A DNA stretch of 64,000 nt from Paenibacillus sp. PL2-23 (lineage in GTDB: Bacteria > Bacillota > Bacilli > Paenibacillales > Paenibacillaceae): the NCBI RefSeq assembly GCF_040834005.1, contig NZ_CP162129.1:5266501-5330500 (forward strand), in the 5' to 3' direction. Positions 16,778-25,618 of the stretch are shown in pieces. Made by a program: the position numbers and the translations under genes. The notes under the pieces are model-generated. The model saw only the letters and a program-made list of their open reading frames with translations. It had not been told where the DNA came from and ran no database searches. Numbering within the stretch: the stretch's first letter is position 1; every line of letters begins with the position of its first letter.

Positions 16778-17536
16778 TTACGACTCTGGACGAGGTTTTG
16801 TTACGTTTTCTTTGTTGCGAAGCACTTTCACGACGAATTTCGGCAGCGCAAGCATTCTCTTGTACCGCGCCGGCTCTTGCAGAAGCCTGTACAGCCACTC
16901 CAGCTTGAGCTTCTGATACACCTCCGGGGCTCGCTTCAGCTTGCCCGACACGACATCGAAGCTGCCTCCTACGCCCATGATGAACGGGACGCCCAGACGC
17001 TGCTTGTACGCCGCGTTCCACTCTTCCTTGTCCATACCGCGCGCGACGAACAGGAGATGCGGCTTCAGCCCGCGAATTTCCTCCACGATCGCCTCGTCGT
17101 CCGCAGGGCCAAAAAATCCGTTGCGGTACCCCACGATTCGCACCTGAGGGTATTGAAGCTGCAGCTTCTCCGCCGCCGCCTCGATAATCTCCTGCGTGGT
17201 GCCGAGCAGATACGCCGTCCAGCGGCGCTTCTCGCCCTCCGCCAGCAGCCGGTGCATCAGATCGAAGCCTGTCACGCGCTCGGCGACTGGATTGCCGCCA
17301 ACCTTCGCCGCCCATACGACTCCCGCGCCGTCCGGTACGATCAAGTCGGCCCTGCGCATTGTCCGGGCGAACGCCGGGTTGTCCAAGGCCGCCATCACCA
17401 TAATCGGATTAGCCGTAATGACGTGCGTCAGCTGGCCTTCCTCAATGGCCTGTGTAAGATAACTGACCGTCTCGTCCATGCTTAGTTTCGAGAACGGTAT
17501 GCCAAATATCGGCACGGTTGGCACATGTTTCGACAT
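16778..17536 (-). CDS. tagA: WecG/TagA/CpsF-family glycosyltransferase
   Basis: The family transfers N-acetylmannosamine (or ManNAcA) to the GlcNAc-lipid made by TagO, forming the linkage unit of a wall polymer on the inner membrane face. From the ATG at 17536 the protein has 252 residues, normal for the family, with AGGTGA 7 nt upstream; a longer reading from 17578 lacks support. The motif block ADLIVPDGAGVVWAAK (about 65-80) contains the conserved Asp. LLFVARGMDKEEW and FIMGVGGSFDVVSGKLKRAP (about 160-200) are typical of the family. The gap to csaB is only 7 nt, so they are co-transcribed. The exact sugar donor cannot be told from sequence. Confidence 0.92.
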   Translation of the reverse strand: MSKHVPTVPIFGIPFSKLSMDETVSYLTQAIEEGQLTHVITANPIMVMAALDNPAFARTMRRADLIVPDGAGVVWAAKVGGNPVAERVTGFDLMHRLLAEGEKRRWTAYLLGTTQEIIEAAAEKLQLQYPQVRIVGYRNGFFGPADDEAIVEEIRGLKPHLLFVARGMDKEEWNAAYKQRLGVPFIMGVGGSFDVVSGKLKRAPEVYQKLKLEWLYRLLQEPARYKRMLALPKFVVKVLRNKENVTKPRPES

Positions 17537-17543
17537 GAGGAAA

Positions 17544-18695
17544 TCACCTCGATCTATTATGACGCAAGTCACGCACAATTTGTTGCGCAGGATTGCTTGC
17601 TTGTTGCTTTAATTCTTCAATAGCAGGACCGTAGCGGTCGCGCCAAGCCTCCGGCGCGTCCAGCAGAGCGCAAGCCGCGTCGGCGAAGGCCTCGGGGTCC
17701 AGCGACTCCGTGGAGCCAATGGGCGTCAATCCCAGTCGATTCAGGAACTGATCGATCTTGGGATCATACGACAATCCCAGCAGGGGCACCCGCTGATTGG
17801 CGGCATAGATGAGCGCGTGCAGGCGCATGCCCAGCAGCGCGTCGCACCGGCTGACCTCCAGGAGCATCGCCTGGGGGTCATCGCCTGGGGCGGCCAGCTC
17901 GGCGGAGCTTCCCTCGCCGAGCCGGCCGCTCAGCCGTTCCATCACCAGCTCCGACGTCACTCCGTCGGAGGGGGTGTGGAACGGCAGGAAGCGCAGCCGC
18001 ACCGGCCTGCGCTTCGACAGCGCGACCAGCGCCTCGGCGGCGCGCGCCATATCGGCGCCGTCCTCGCGCCAGCGGCGCAGCGAGACGCCGAGCACCGGCG
18101 GCGTCTCGGCCGCGGCGCCGCCGCGTGCTGCCGGCACAGTGCCCGGCGGCAGCGGCAGCCCCATAACCGGATCGGGCACAACCTCGATCCGGTCAGGCGA
18201 GACGCCCATCCGCGCCAGCAGCGCGGCGGACTCGGCGTCCCGCACAGACACGTACCTGCTCCGGCGCATCGCGCTCCGGATCAGGGGATACATCGCGCGG
18301 CGGTTCACCGGGCCGATGCCCTGCGCGTAGACGAACGTCGGCTTGCCCAGCCACTGGGCAAGCTTCAGCACGCCAACATAATAAGGGATCGTCTTCGCGC
18401 TCGTGACATCCTGCAGCAAGCTGCCGCCGCCGCTGATCAGTCCGTCGCAGGAGCGGAGCGTCCGCAGCAGGTCGCCGGGACGCATGCGGTGCGCGGACTC
18501 AACGCCGTACATGCGGCTGGTCCACTCCGGATCGGCGGACAGCACGACGGGCTGCACCTGCACCCCCTGCTCTGCGGCCGCCTTCTCCAGCGCCAGCAGG
18601 ATGGAGCGGAGCACCGCCTCGTCACCGCTGTTGCGGAAGCCGTAGTAGCCGGATACAGCTATGCGGAATACTTGCGAATTGCGGGTGCCAGCCAT
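17544..18695 (-). CDS. csaB: Polysaccharide pyruvyl transferase CsaB
   Basis: CsaB adds ketal-linked pyruvate to the secondary wall polymer, creating the ligand for SLH domains. From the ATG at 18695 the protein has 383 residues; AGGAG lies 10 nt upstream, and the start overlaps the end of the DUF5693 gene by 37 nt. VSGYYGFRNSGDEAVLRSI near the N-terminus and ISGGGSLLQDVTSAKTIPYY (about 95) are the family landmarks. MRLHALIYAANQRVPLLGLS (about 315) is the C-terminal signature. Four SLH-relevant facts agree: this gene, two SLH surface proteins and an SLH protease lie in the window. The local GC is very high. Confidence 0.95.
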   Translation of the reverse strand: MAGTRNSQVFRIAVSGYYGFRNSGDEAVLRSILLALEKAAAEQGVQVQPVVLSADPEWTSRMYGVESAHRMRPGDLLRTLRSCDGLISGGGSLLQDVTSAKTIPYYVGVLKLAQWLGKPTFVYAQGIGPVNRRAMYPLIRSAMRRSRYVSVRDAESAALLARMGVSPDRIEVVPDPVMGLPLPPGTVPAARGGAAAETPPVLGVSLRRWREDGADMARAAEALVALSKRRPVRLRFLPFHTPSDGVTSELVMERLSGRLGEGSSAELAAPGDDPQAMLLEVSRCDALLGMRLHALIYAANQRVPLLGLSYDPKIDQFLNRLGLTPIGSTESLDPEAFADAACALLDAPEAWRDRYGPAIEELKQQASNPAQQIVRDLRHNRSR

Positions 18696-20773
18696 TTGCG
18701 ATAGACTCCTTCCAGAACAAGCCAGCCGCCAATCAGGATCAAGCCAATGATGAGGCCTGCGCCAAGACCCAGCAGCGTTCGTACAATCGAAATATACAGC
18801 GGTGTATGAATATGCGTGAACGTGCTGACCATCGTCAGCTGTCCAAGCGCACCTACGATAATAAGTACCCACGCCGCGCGATAGCGAATCGCAAGGAACA
18901 GGCCAAGCAGCAGCGGCGGATGCCCCAGCATAAACTCCTTGAAGCGCGGACGAACGCCGAATGTCGATTCCAGCCAGCCGCGAATGAGCAGCTCAATCGA
19001 GGACACCTCGCCGGCATTGCCCGTACGGGACAAATAATAGAACCCGACAGCGCCCACCGCAAGAGCGATGACAAGCCAAGCGACGCGAACCGGCTCACGC
19101 AGCAGCTTCAGGGCTCGTCCCATGACGCCCCGTCCGTCGCCGCCCTCGTACAACACGACATAGACGGCGACAAGGAACAGCGGCGCCAGATGCAGCACGC
19201 TGACCCCGCGGAACTGCTCCAGCACGAGGCTGTACGTAATATTGTTCAACAGTCCGAATACAAGCGGAATCGCTGTCCAGGTCATAAGCGTCGCCACAAT
19301 GAACCAGGCCACAGCCGTGCCGAGACGTCGGCCCGCGGACACCTGAGGGAACACCCAAGCCTTACGCTTGTCCACTTCAGCCGAGCCTACGCTCCACTCC
19401 TCGCCGCCCACCATTCTGCGCTCGCCGAGCGTGCGCGAATAGATGCGGTTCATGACCCAGATGAGAGCAAGCGTCGGCCCGCTGACGGCAACGCCAAGCG
19501 CAAGCCCCTGCTCCAGCATGGAGCTGTTCAGTACATACAGGCCTGCAGACCCTGCCAAGCCAAGTAGGAAGACTGGAATGGTCACAGCCGGGACAAACGC
19601 GCCGATCAGCAGCGTGATCATCGCGATAGCGCCTAGCGCTACGATGCCGCGAAGCGGCTTCTCCCACGCGTGCTTCTCCGCCTGGAATGGCTCAGCGATA
19701 CCGGCGGGGAAGCCCTCTTTCTCCAGGCTTGCTATCACCCCGGCTTCGCCGCCCATAATCGTCGCCAGCTTGTCGATAGAATGCTCCAGCAAGCCGAGGT
19801 CCTGATTGCCCTTGGTCGTCGTATTCAGGAAAAACATTCGAATATTCCGGTCCTTGGCAGCCAGAAGGAAACGATCCTCAATGCCTGCACCCGTCATCGC
19901 CAGACTGTCCTCCGGGGACAGCGAATACACTCTGACTACATTATAGTCTGTAATATAAGCCAATTTATGAATGCCTTGCTGCGGTTTCTTCAGATTCTCA
20001 ATTGCCGTCAGACCCAGCTCGTATTGCTCCAGCAGCTGCCCGAAGCTGTCCAGGCTGCCGCTCTCTCCTTGGTCCGACGCGCCCTTGGCCTTCTCGCCGT
20101 CGAACAGCACCCGCGTGATGCCATAAGCCTTCAACCGCTCCAGCTGAGCAGCCGTTCTTACCGAATCATAAGGCACGACGCGGTCAGAGAATCGAGGAAG
20201 GATATGAAATCCGGCCTCCGAGACCGCCTGCAGCGCCATAGGGTCGAAATCCAGCGTCTTCAGCGCAGCCGCCGTTGTGGATTCCTCCAGAACGAGACCG
20301 CCGCGGCCTTCATAGGACCAGCTGCGGATGCCTACGCCCATGCGCTCGTAAGCTTCACGAAGAATTGGGGCAAGCTGCTCCTCCTCTTCCGGTCCGCTGA
20401 ACAGCACATAGGTGTAATTGGCGTTGCGGTCAGGCAGAATTCCCTGCAGCAGCGCCGCCTCATCCTTGTTGTAATATACAAGCCGGCCAGCCTGCTTCAG
20501 CTCCTTCAAGGAGCTTTCGTAGACGGCCATTGTCGTAATGCCCGCGCTCTTCAGCCCCTCCAGCTTGTCCTCCACGAACTCGCGGGGCTTCGGCTGAAGC
20601 TCCGCGACCTCCACGATATCCCGATAATCGAACACATACTCGACCCTGTCCGAAGACTGCTCCATCGCCATACGCGATGCGCCCAGCGGCAAGGCCGCCA
20701 CCACGCCAATCAGCGTAATGGCCCACAGCCACAGCTTCGCCCGTCGATTCCAACGCTGCCAACGCATAAGCAC
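18659..20773 (-). CDS. DUF5693 multi-pass membrane protein
   Basis: The 704-residue product has one N-terminal membrane segment, an extracytoplasmic domain of about 340 residues (VEYVFDYRDIVEVA at its start), then about eight to ten membrane segments to the C-terminus. Homologues labelled DUF5693 sit next to csaB in Paenibacillus-like genomes. The place between pgcA and csaB suggests a part in export or modification of the secondary wall polymer; that is inference. In Bacillus anthracis the csaB partner csaA is also a membrane protein, but I cannot claim homology. The GTG at 20773 has GGAGG 6 nt upstream; the next ATG, two codons on, is also possible. Confidence 0.85.
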   Translation of the reverse strand: MLMRWQRWNRRAKLWLWAITLIGVVAALPLGASRMAMEQSSDRVEYVFDYRDIVEVAELQPKPREFVEDKLEGLKSAGITTMAVYESSLKELKQAGRLVYYNKDEAALLQGILPDRNANYTYVLFSGPEEEEQLAPILREAYERMGVGIRSWSYEGRGGLVLEESTTAAALKTLDFDPMALQAVSEAGFHILPRFSDRVVPYDSVRTAAQLERLKAYGITRVLFDGEKAKGASDQGESGSLDSFGQLLEQYELGLTAIENLKKPQQGIHKLAYITDYNVVRVYSLSPEDSLAMTGAGIEDRFLLAAKDRNIRMFFLNTTTKGNQDLGLLEHSIDKLATIMGGEAGVIASLEKEGFPAGIAEPFQAEKHAWEKPLRGIVALGAIAMITLLIGAFVPAVTIPVFLLGLAGSAGLYVLNSSMLEQGLALGVAVSGPTLALIWVMNRIYSRTLGERRMVGGEEWSVGSAEVDKRKAWVFPQVSAGRRLGTAVAWFIVATLMTWTAIPLVFGLLNNITYSLVLEQFRGVSVLHLAPLFLVAVYVVLYEGGDGRGVMGRALKLLREPVRVAWLVIALAVGAVGFYYLSRTGNAGEVSSIELLIRGWLESTFGVRPRFKEFMLGHPPLLLGLFLAIRYRAAWVLIIVGALGQLTMVSTFTHIHTPLYISIVRTLLGLGAGLIIGLILIGGWLVLEGVYRKWLAPAIRKYSA

Positions 20774-20792
20774 TGTAATCCTCCGTTCTCCT

Positions 20793-22511
20793 CTACACCG
20801 CGCCGTCCACTCGGGACATGACGGTTTCTCTCAAAGCGCGCAGCGCCGAAGCCGAAGCCTGGGACGATTCCTTCTTCACGCCAAAATAAATCTTAATCTT
20901 CGGCTCCGTGCCAGACGGCCGCAGACAGAACCAGGAGCCGTCCTCCAGCTTATACTTCAGGACGTTCTCAGGACGCAAGCCCTCCAGGCCGCCGCTGTAA
21001 TCAAGCGCCTCGGCGATCTTCACGCCGGCGACCTCAACCGGAGGATTCTCGCGCCAGTCATTCATGATGGCGCCAATCTTCTGCACCCCGTCGAAGCCCT
21101 TCAGCGTGCGGGATTCCAGTCCCTCCAGGTAGTAGCCGAACGTGCCGTACAGCTCCTCCAGCACGTCATACAGCGTCTTGCCTTGGCTGCTGTAATAAGC
21201 GGCCGCTTCGCAGATCAGCATAGCGGCCACGATCGCGTCCTTGTCCCGTGCGTAGGTGCCGCTCAGATAGCCGTAGCTCTCCTCGTAGCCGAACAGGAAG
21301 GAGCGCTCGCCCGTCTGTTCGTAGCGAGTCATTTTCTCCCCGATATATTTGAAGCCGGTAAGTGTATTCTCGACTTCCGCGCCATAGGAACGGGCAATGT
21401 CCGCTCCCATCTCGCTGGTCACAATGGTCTTGATAACGACGCCATTGTCAGGCAGCAGGCCGCGGTCTCGAAGCACGCTGAGCTTGTAATGCACCATCAG
21501 CGCGCCGGACTGATTGCCCGTCAGCACCACATATTCGCCCTTGTTGTCCTTCACCACGGCGCCCATCCGGTCGGCGTCGGGGTCCGTGCCGATAATAATA
21601 TCCGCATTCACCTGCTTTGCCAGCCTGATAGCCAGCTCGAACGCTTCTCTCTCCTCAGGATTCGGGGATTTCACCGTGCTGAAATAGCCGTCCGGCTGCT
21701 CCTGCTCCGGCACAACATGCACATTGCGGAAGCCAATGCCCTTCAGCGCCTCTCGCACCGGAGTGTTGCCCGTGCCATGCAGCGGGGTGAAGACAACGCT
21801 GAAGCGCTCCCCAAGCTCGCCCTGCAGCAGCTCTTGGTTAAGGCTTTCGCCAATGACGGTGTCGATGTACTGACGATCCGCATCCTCCTCCAGCCATACG
21901 AGCAAGCCCTGTGCCTCCGCATCCTCCTGGGACACCCGCTTGATGGCGTCGAAGCCGATCGCTCCAATGGCCGCAATGACCTGCTCCGCATCCTCAGGGA
22001 TCAGCTGGCAGCCGTCAGAGCCGTAAGCCTTGTACCCGTTGTACTCCGGCGGGTTGTGGCTTGCCGTGATGACGATGCCGCTGGAAGCGCCCAGCGTGCG
22101 CACCGCGAATGACAGCTGCGGCGTAGGCCGCAGACCGCGGAAGAGGTAGGTTTTGATCCCGTTGCCCGCCAGCACCAGCGCCGAGTCCAGCGCAAATTCA
22201 GGCGAGTTGTTGCGGGAATCGTGAGCGATAACAACCGACGGCACCGATCCGCCCGCCCGCGCGAGCAGCCAGTTCGCAAGGCCTTGTGTCGCTTTGCCCA
22301 CTGTATAGGCATTCATCCGGTTGGTGCCCGCGCCCATAACGCCGCGAAGACCGCCTGTCCCGAATTCGAGCTCGCGATAGAAGCGATCCGTGATCTCCTT
22401 CTCTTGTCCTGCAATGCCGCGAAGCTCCGATTTTGTCGCCTCATCGATCATAGGATCGTTCAGCCAAGCCTCATAACGCGATTGTATGGTTTCATTTGCG
22501 ATTGAACTCAT
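20793..22511 (-). CDS. pgcA: Phosphoglucomutase/phosphomannomutase
   Basis: The enzyme interconverts sugar 6- and 1-phosphates, giving glucose-1-P for UDP-glucose and wall polymer synthesis. The 572 residues match the long Bacillus PgcA type. FGTGGLRGVMGAGTNRMN (about 46-63), the phosphoserine loop VITASHNPPEYNGYKAYG (about 143), the metal site IIGTDPDADRMG (about 303) and the C-terminal LRPSGTEPKIKIYFGVK (about 530) are all present. GGAGA lies 8 nt before the ATG. It sits 20 nt upstream of the DUF5693 gene, within the fabZ-to-tagA run. Confidence 0.95.
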   Translation of the reverse strand: MSSIANETIQSRYEAWLNDPMIDEATKSELRGIAGQEKEITDRFYRELEFGTGGLRGVMGAGTNRMNAYTVGKATQGLANWLLARAGGSVPSVVIAHDSRNNSPEFALDSALVLAGNGIKTYLFRGLRPTPQLSFAVRTLGASSGIVITASHNPPEYNGYKAYGSDGCQLIPEDAEQVIAAIGAIGFDAIKRVSQEDAEAQGLLVWLEEDADRQYIDTVIGESLNQELLQGELGERFSVVFTPLHGTGNTPVREALKGIGFRNVHVVPEQEQPDGYFSTVKSPNPEEREAFELAIRLAKQVNADIIIGTDPDADRMGAVVKDNKGEYVVLTGNQSGALMVHYKLSVLRDRGLLPDNGVVIKTIVTSEMGADIARSYGAEVENTLTGFKYIGEKMTRYEQTGERSFLFGYEESYGYLSGTYARDKDAIVAAMLICEAAAYYSSQGKTLYDVLEELYGTFGYYLEGLESRTLKGFDGVQKIGAIMNDWRENPPVEVAGVKIAEALDYSGGLEGLRPENVLKYKLEDGSWFCLRPSGTEPKIKIYFGVKKESSQASASALRALRETVMSRVDGAV

Positions 22512-22541
22512 TGGGGCATGTCTCCTTTTTTATCCAAAATA

Positions 22542-22973
22542 TTAAGAACGATCCGACAGCGCGAACATCAGCTCGCCCTCGGCCACCACTTTATCGCCGA
22601 CCTTGGCTGTTGCCTGGCCTTTGCCGATGGGTCCTTTGAGACGGGTAATCTGCACTTCCAATATAAGCGTATCGCCAGGCTTCACTTGATCGCGGAAGCG
22701 GACGCCGTCAATGCCCGCGAAGAAGCCAAGCTTGCCCTTATTCGCCTCCACCATCAGCATAGCGACGGAGCCGACCTGCGCCAGCGCCTCGACGATCAGA
22801 ACGCCCGGCATGACGGGATACCCCGGGAAATGCCCTGCAAAATAAGGCTCATTCATCGTCACATTCTTAAGGCCGACAGCGCGAACGCCAGGCTCTACCT
22901 CCAGAATGCGGTCCACCAGCAGAAACGGGGGGCGGTGAGGGATAATTTCTTGAATTTGATTAATGTCCAGCAT
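22542..22973 (-). CDS. fabZ: 3-hydroxyacyl-ACP dehydratase
   Basis: FabZ removes water from 3-hydroxyacyl-ACP in fatty acid elongation in the cytosol. The 143 residues are the full family length. IPHRPPFLLVDRI (about 11) and AGHFPGYPVMPGVLIVEALAQ-like sequence (about 46-66) give the catalytic His and Glu. In Bacillus subtilis fabZ also lies downstream of flhO-flhP, so the position is conserved although TetR/MFS genes have come in between. It leads the run fabZ-pgcA-DUF5693-csaB-tagA. Confidence 0.97.
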   Translation of the reverse strand: MLDINQIQEIIPHRPPFLLVDRILEVEPGVRAVGLKNVTMNEPYFAGHFPGYPVMPGVLIVEALAQVGSVAMLMVEANKGKLGFFAGIDGVRFRDQVKPGDTLILEVQITRLKGPIGKGQATAKVGDKVVAEGELMFALSDRS

Positions 22974-23112
22974 AAGCGAATTGGCTCCTCTCTATTGTTC
23001 AAACAATGGACCAAAGTATAGGATTTCCGGCTTGAAGTATAAAACCGGCATGGTTAAGCGACACTAAGGTTATCCTTCATAAAACTGCAGTTTATGGAGG
23101 TTAAGATAAGGG

Positions 23113-23151
23113 GGCTTGACTGCGGGGCCTGAAGTGTCCCGTAGTTAAGCC
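23113..23151 (-). other. Imperfect hairpin in the fabZ leader
   Basis: GGCTTGACTGCGGG and CCCGTAGTTAAGCC pair with two mismatches around a loop of about 11 nt. If transcription starts near 23262 this lies in a leader of about 290 nt. There is no T-run on the minus strand. No gene is seen between 22974 and 23412. Confidence 0.35.
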
Positions 23152-23268
23152 TCTTTCTGCGCGATTTGGTGCCCCTGCCCTTTCCCTGCACGGACTTAAC
23201 GGGGACTTCCCGCTTGCTGTTCAGCGATCAACCATATGTATGTATGACATCCACCATGACTCCCAACT

Positions 23269-23297
23269 ATTATAAACTACCTCCTCCAAAATGAAAA
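23269..23297 (-). promoter_or_regulatory. Candidate sigma-A promoter of the fabZ-to-tagA operon
   Basis: On the minus strand TTTTCA and TATAAT are 17 nt apart. It is the best promoter-like sequence between fabZ and the divergent tetR gene. Confidence 0.45.
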
Positions 23298-23336
23298 CAA
23301 ATGACGGCTGCTCCACCAACTCTCTGCACACAGGTG

Positions 23337-23366
23337 TTGATAATTGGCGAGCGCCCATGCTAGAAT
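23337..23366 (+). promoter_or_regulatory. Likely promoter of the tetR-MFS operon
   Basis: TTGATA and TAGAAT are 18 nt apart, and the regulator's probable operator begins 5 nt further on. Confidence 0.65.
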
Positions 23367-23370
23367 ACTG

Positions 23371-23384
23371 ACTGAACGTTCAGT
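23371..23384 (+). promoter_or_regulatory. Probable TetR-type operator
   Basis: ACTGAACGTTCAGT is a perfect 14-bp palindrome directly after the -10 element. It contains the TGAACGTTCA core common among TetR-family sites. Binding there would block its own promoter. Confidence 0.65.
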
Positions 23385-23412
23385 ATACTAGTTGCATGAA
23401 GGGAGCGAAGCC

Positions 23413-24033
23413 TTGAACAGAAAGCAGCAGCAAACCGAAGAAACGAAAGCAAGACTGCTGGATGCCGCCTTTGCTATATTCTCGACTCGGGGCTACGTCT
23501 CCGCTTCCGTGGAGGAGATTGCATTAGCCACGGGCACCAGCAAAGCGAATATTTATTACCATTATAAGAGTAAGGAAGGCCTGTTCCTCGCCCTGCTTGA
23601 CCGGCATGACGCGGAGTGGCAGGCTCTCTGGGAGGAGCAGCGCGCACGCTGCCGCACGGTTGCCGAGCTGCTGCAGACGATTGTTGAGGTCGGCTTGCCG
23701 AAAGGCTTCAATCATCCGCTTAACCGGGCGATCTGGGAGTTTCTCGACGCGGGCGCCGGCAGAAGCGAGGCAAGCAAACGGAGCATTGCGGAATGGTCGA
23801 CCCGGAAGCGCCGGTTCATGGAAGCCGTCCTCCGGGACGGTCTGGAGCAGGGCGAGCTGAAGCCTCATCTGGACCCCTCACATCTGGCGATGACCTTGGA
23901 CAGCCTGTTCCGTGGACTGGGGGAGACGACCCGCCATATGGAGCTGCCTCAAGCGCTGGAGCTGCATCGAACGGCTATCCAAGTGTGCTTGCATGGCATG
24001 CTTCAAGCGTCTACAACGAATACGAAGGAATAA
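23413..24033 (+). CDS. TetR/AcrR-family transcriptional regulator
   Basis: The 206-residue product has an N-terminal TetR helix-turn-helix (TKARLLDAAFAIFSTRGYVS then ASKANIYYHYKSKEGLF-like residues, about 8-55) and a helical ligand-binding C-terminus. I chose the TTG at 23413 because GGGAG stands about 8 nt before it; the TTG at 23392 has no good site. It is followed after 22 nt by an efflux pump gene and preceded by a palindromic operator. It most likely represses the pair until the pump's substrate binds. Confidence 0.9.
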   Translation: MNRKQQQTEETKARLLDAAFAIFSTRGYVSASVEEIALATGTSKANIYYHYKSKEGLFLALLDRHDAEWQALWEEQRARCRTVAELLQTIVEVGLPKGFNHPLNRAIWEFLDAGAGRSEASKRSIAEWSTRKRRFMEAVLRDGLEQGELKPHLDPSHLAMTLDSLFRGLGETTRHMELPQALELHRTAIQVCLHGMLQASTTNTKE

Positions 24034-24055
24034 TGAAAACGGAGGAAATAACAGC

Positions 24056-25528
24056 ATGCAACCATCATCAGCTGCAGCGGCGGCGCCCTTTGATTTGGGC
24101 AACGTCAAAAGACTGCCGATTCTGATTTCGCTCATTATCGGCGCATTTTTTTCTATTTTGAACGAAACCTTGTTGAACATCGCGCTTGTGGATCTGGTGG
24201 AGGATTTGGGCGTTTCCTTTACGACTGTGCAGTGGCTGTCCACGAGCTATATGCTGACGGTTGGCATCCTGATCCCGGTGTCCGCGCTGCTGGTGCAGTG
24301 GTTCACGACGCGGCAAATGTTCCTCGGCGCCATGACACTATTCTCGCTCGGCACGCTGGTGTGCGCGCTGGCGCCGGAATTTTATGTCCTGCTGATCGGA
24401 CGGATCATTCAGGCGCTTGGCACGGGCCTCATGCTGCCTGTTTTGATGAACACAGTGCTTGTGCTGTATCCGCCGGAGAAGCGAGGAGCGGCCATGGGCA
24501 GTATCGGTCTTGTCATCATGTTCGCGCCGGCTATCGGCCCTACATTGTCCGGACTCATTCTGGATGCGCTTGAGGATTGGCGCTGGCTGTTCTACCTGGT
24601 GCTGCCGTTTGCGATCTTCTCGATCGGCTTTGCGGCCGTCTTCCTGAAGAACGTGTCGCAGGTGACGAAGCCCAAGGTCGACATCCTCTCCATCATCCTC
24701 TCCACGATCGCCTTCGGCGGCATTGTATATGGCTTCAGCAGCCTTGGCGGCCATGGCTCCGAAGGAAGCGGCTGGTCCGACCCCAAGGTATACGGCACCG
24801 TTATTGCCGGCTGCGCGGCTCTGATTCTGTTCGTCTGGAGACAGCTGCGGATGCGGGAGCCTATGCTGGACATACGCGCATTCAAGGCGCCTATGTTCTC
24901 GTTCAGCACGATTCTGATTCTCATTGTGATGATGTCGTTGTTCTCGACGCTGATGCTGCTCCCGATCCTGATGCAGACGGGCATGGCTCTGACGGCGTTC
25001 GCCGCAGGTCTGGTGCTGCTGCCGGGCGGCATTGTGAACGGCTTCCTGTCGCCGATTACGGGCAAGCTGTTCGACAAGTTCGGCCCCCGCGCCCTCGTTA
25101 TACCAGGATCGGCGCTGCTGGTGCTCGTGATGTATTGTTTTACCCAAATTTCATTGGAGACGGGCAAGGGTACGATTATTCTGCTTCATTGTATGATGAG
25201 CGTCGGAATGGCCATGATCATGATGCCTGCGCAGACGAACGGTCTGAACCAGCTCCCGCCAAAATATTACCCGCACGGCTCCGCCATCTTAAGCACGCTG
25301 CAGCAGGTGGCAGGCGCTCTTGGCATCGCTTTTTTCATCAGCATCATGTCGTCCGGACAGAAGGACTACCTGCTGGGATCTGCCGATCCAACATCGCCGG
25401 CTGCATTAGCAAGCTCGGTCATGACGGGCATTCACGACGCCTTCCAGGTTGGCATGTATTTCGCCATCGCGGCCCTCATCCTGTCCTTCTTCGTGAAACG
25501 GGTCACCTCCACGAAGGAAGGCATGTAG
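24056..25528 (+). CDS. DHA2-family (EmrB/QacA-type) MFS drug exporter
   Basis: The ATG at 24056 has GGAGG 10 nt upstream and gives 490 residues with about 14 membrane segments, the DHA2 layout. Family landmarks are SILNETLLNIALVDL in segment 1, WLSTSYMLTVGILIPVSALL in segment 2 and GRIIQALGTGLMLPVLMNTV in segments 3-4. It exports drugs or other small hydrophobic compounds using the proton gradient. The longer reading from 23912 overlaps tetR and has no binding site. The substrate cannot be predicted. It is co-transcribed with and likely controlled by the tetR gene upstream. Confidence 0.93.
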   Translation: MQPSSAAAAAPFDLGNVKRLPILISLIIGAFFSILNETLLNIALVDLVEDLGVSFTTVQWLSTSYMLTVGILIPVSALLVQWFTTRQMFLGAMTLFSLGTLVCALAPEFYVLLIGRIIQALGTGLMLPVLMNTVLVLYPPEKRGAAMGSIGLVIMFAPAIGPTLSGLILDALEDWRWLFYLVLPFAIFSIGFAAVFLKNVSQVTKPKVDILSIILSTIAFGGIVYGFSSLGGHGSEGSGWSDPKVYGTVIAGCAALILFVWRQLRMREPMLDIRAFKAPMFSFSTILILIVMMSLFSTLMLLPILMQTGMALTAFAAGLVLLPGGIVNGFLSPITGKLFDKFGPRALVIPGSALLVLVMYCFTQISLETGKGTIILLHCMMSVGMAMIMMPAQTNGLNQLPPKYYPHGSAILSTLQQVAGALGIAFFISIMSSGQKDYLLGSADPTSPAALASSVMTGIHDAFQVGMYFAIAALILSFFVKRVTSTKEGM

Positions 25529-25567
25529 CGGCACTCGGCACCTCTGCAAACCTACAAAAATACAAAA

Positions 25568-25610
25568 GGCTGTTCCATCCCCTCCAGGCTATGGAGAGGA
25601 TGGAACAGCC
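25568..25610. terminator. Bidirectional terminator between the MFS and EpuA-like genes
   Basis: GGCTGTTCCATCC and GGATGGAACAGCC form a 13-bp stem, extended by further pairing inside. On the minus strand it is followed by TTTTGTATTTTT and on the plus strand by TATTTC. It lies between two convergent genes. Confidence 0.85.
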
Positions 25611-25618
25611 TATTTCAG

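Noticed and set aside
20718..22112. 464-residue plus-strand reading frame opposite pgcA
   Set aside because: It is a GC-rich shadow of the phosphoglucomutase gene. Its Arg/His/Leu-rich translation resembles no protein.
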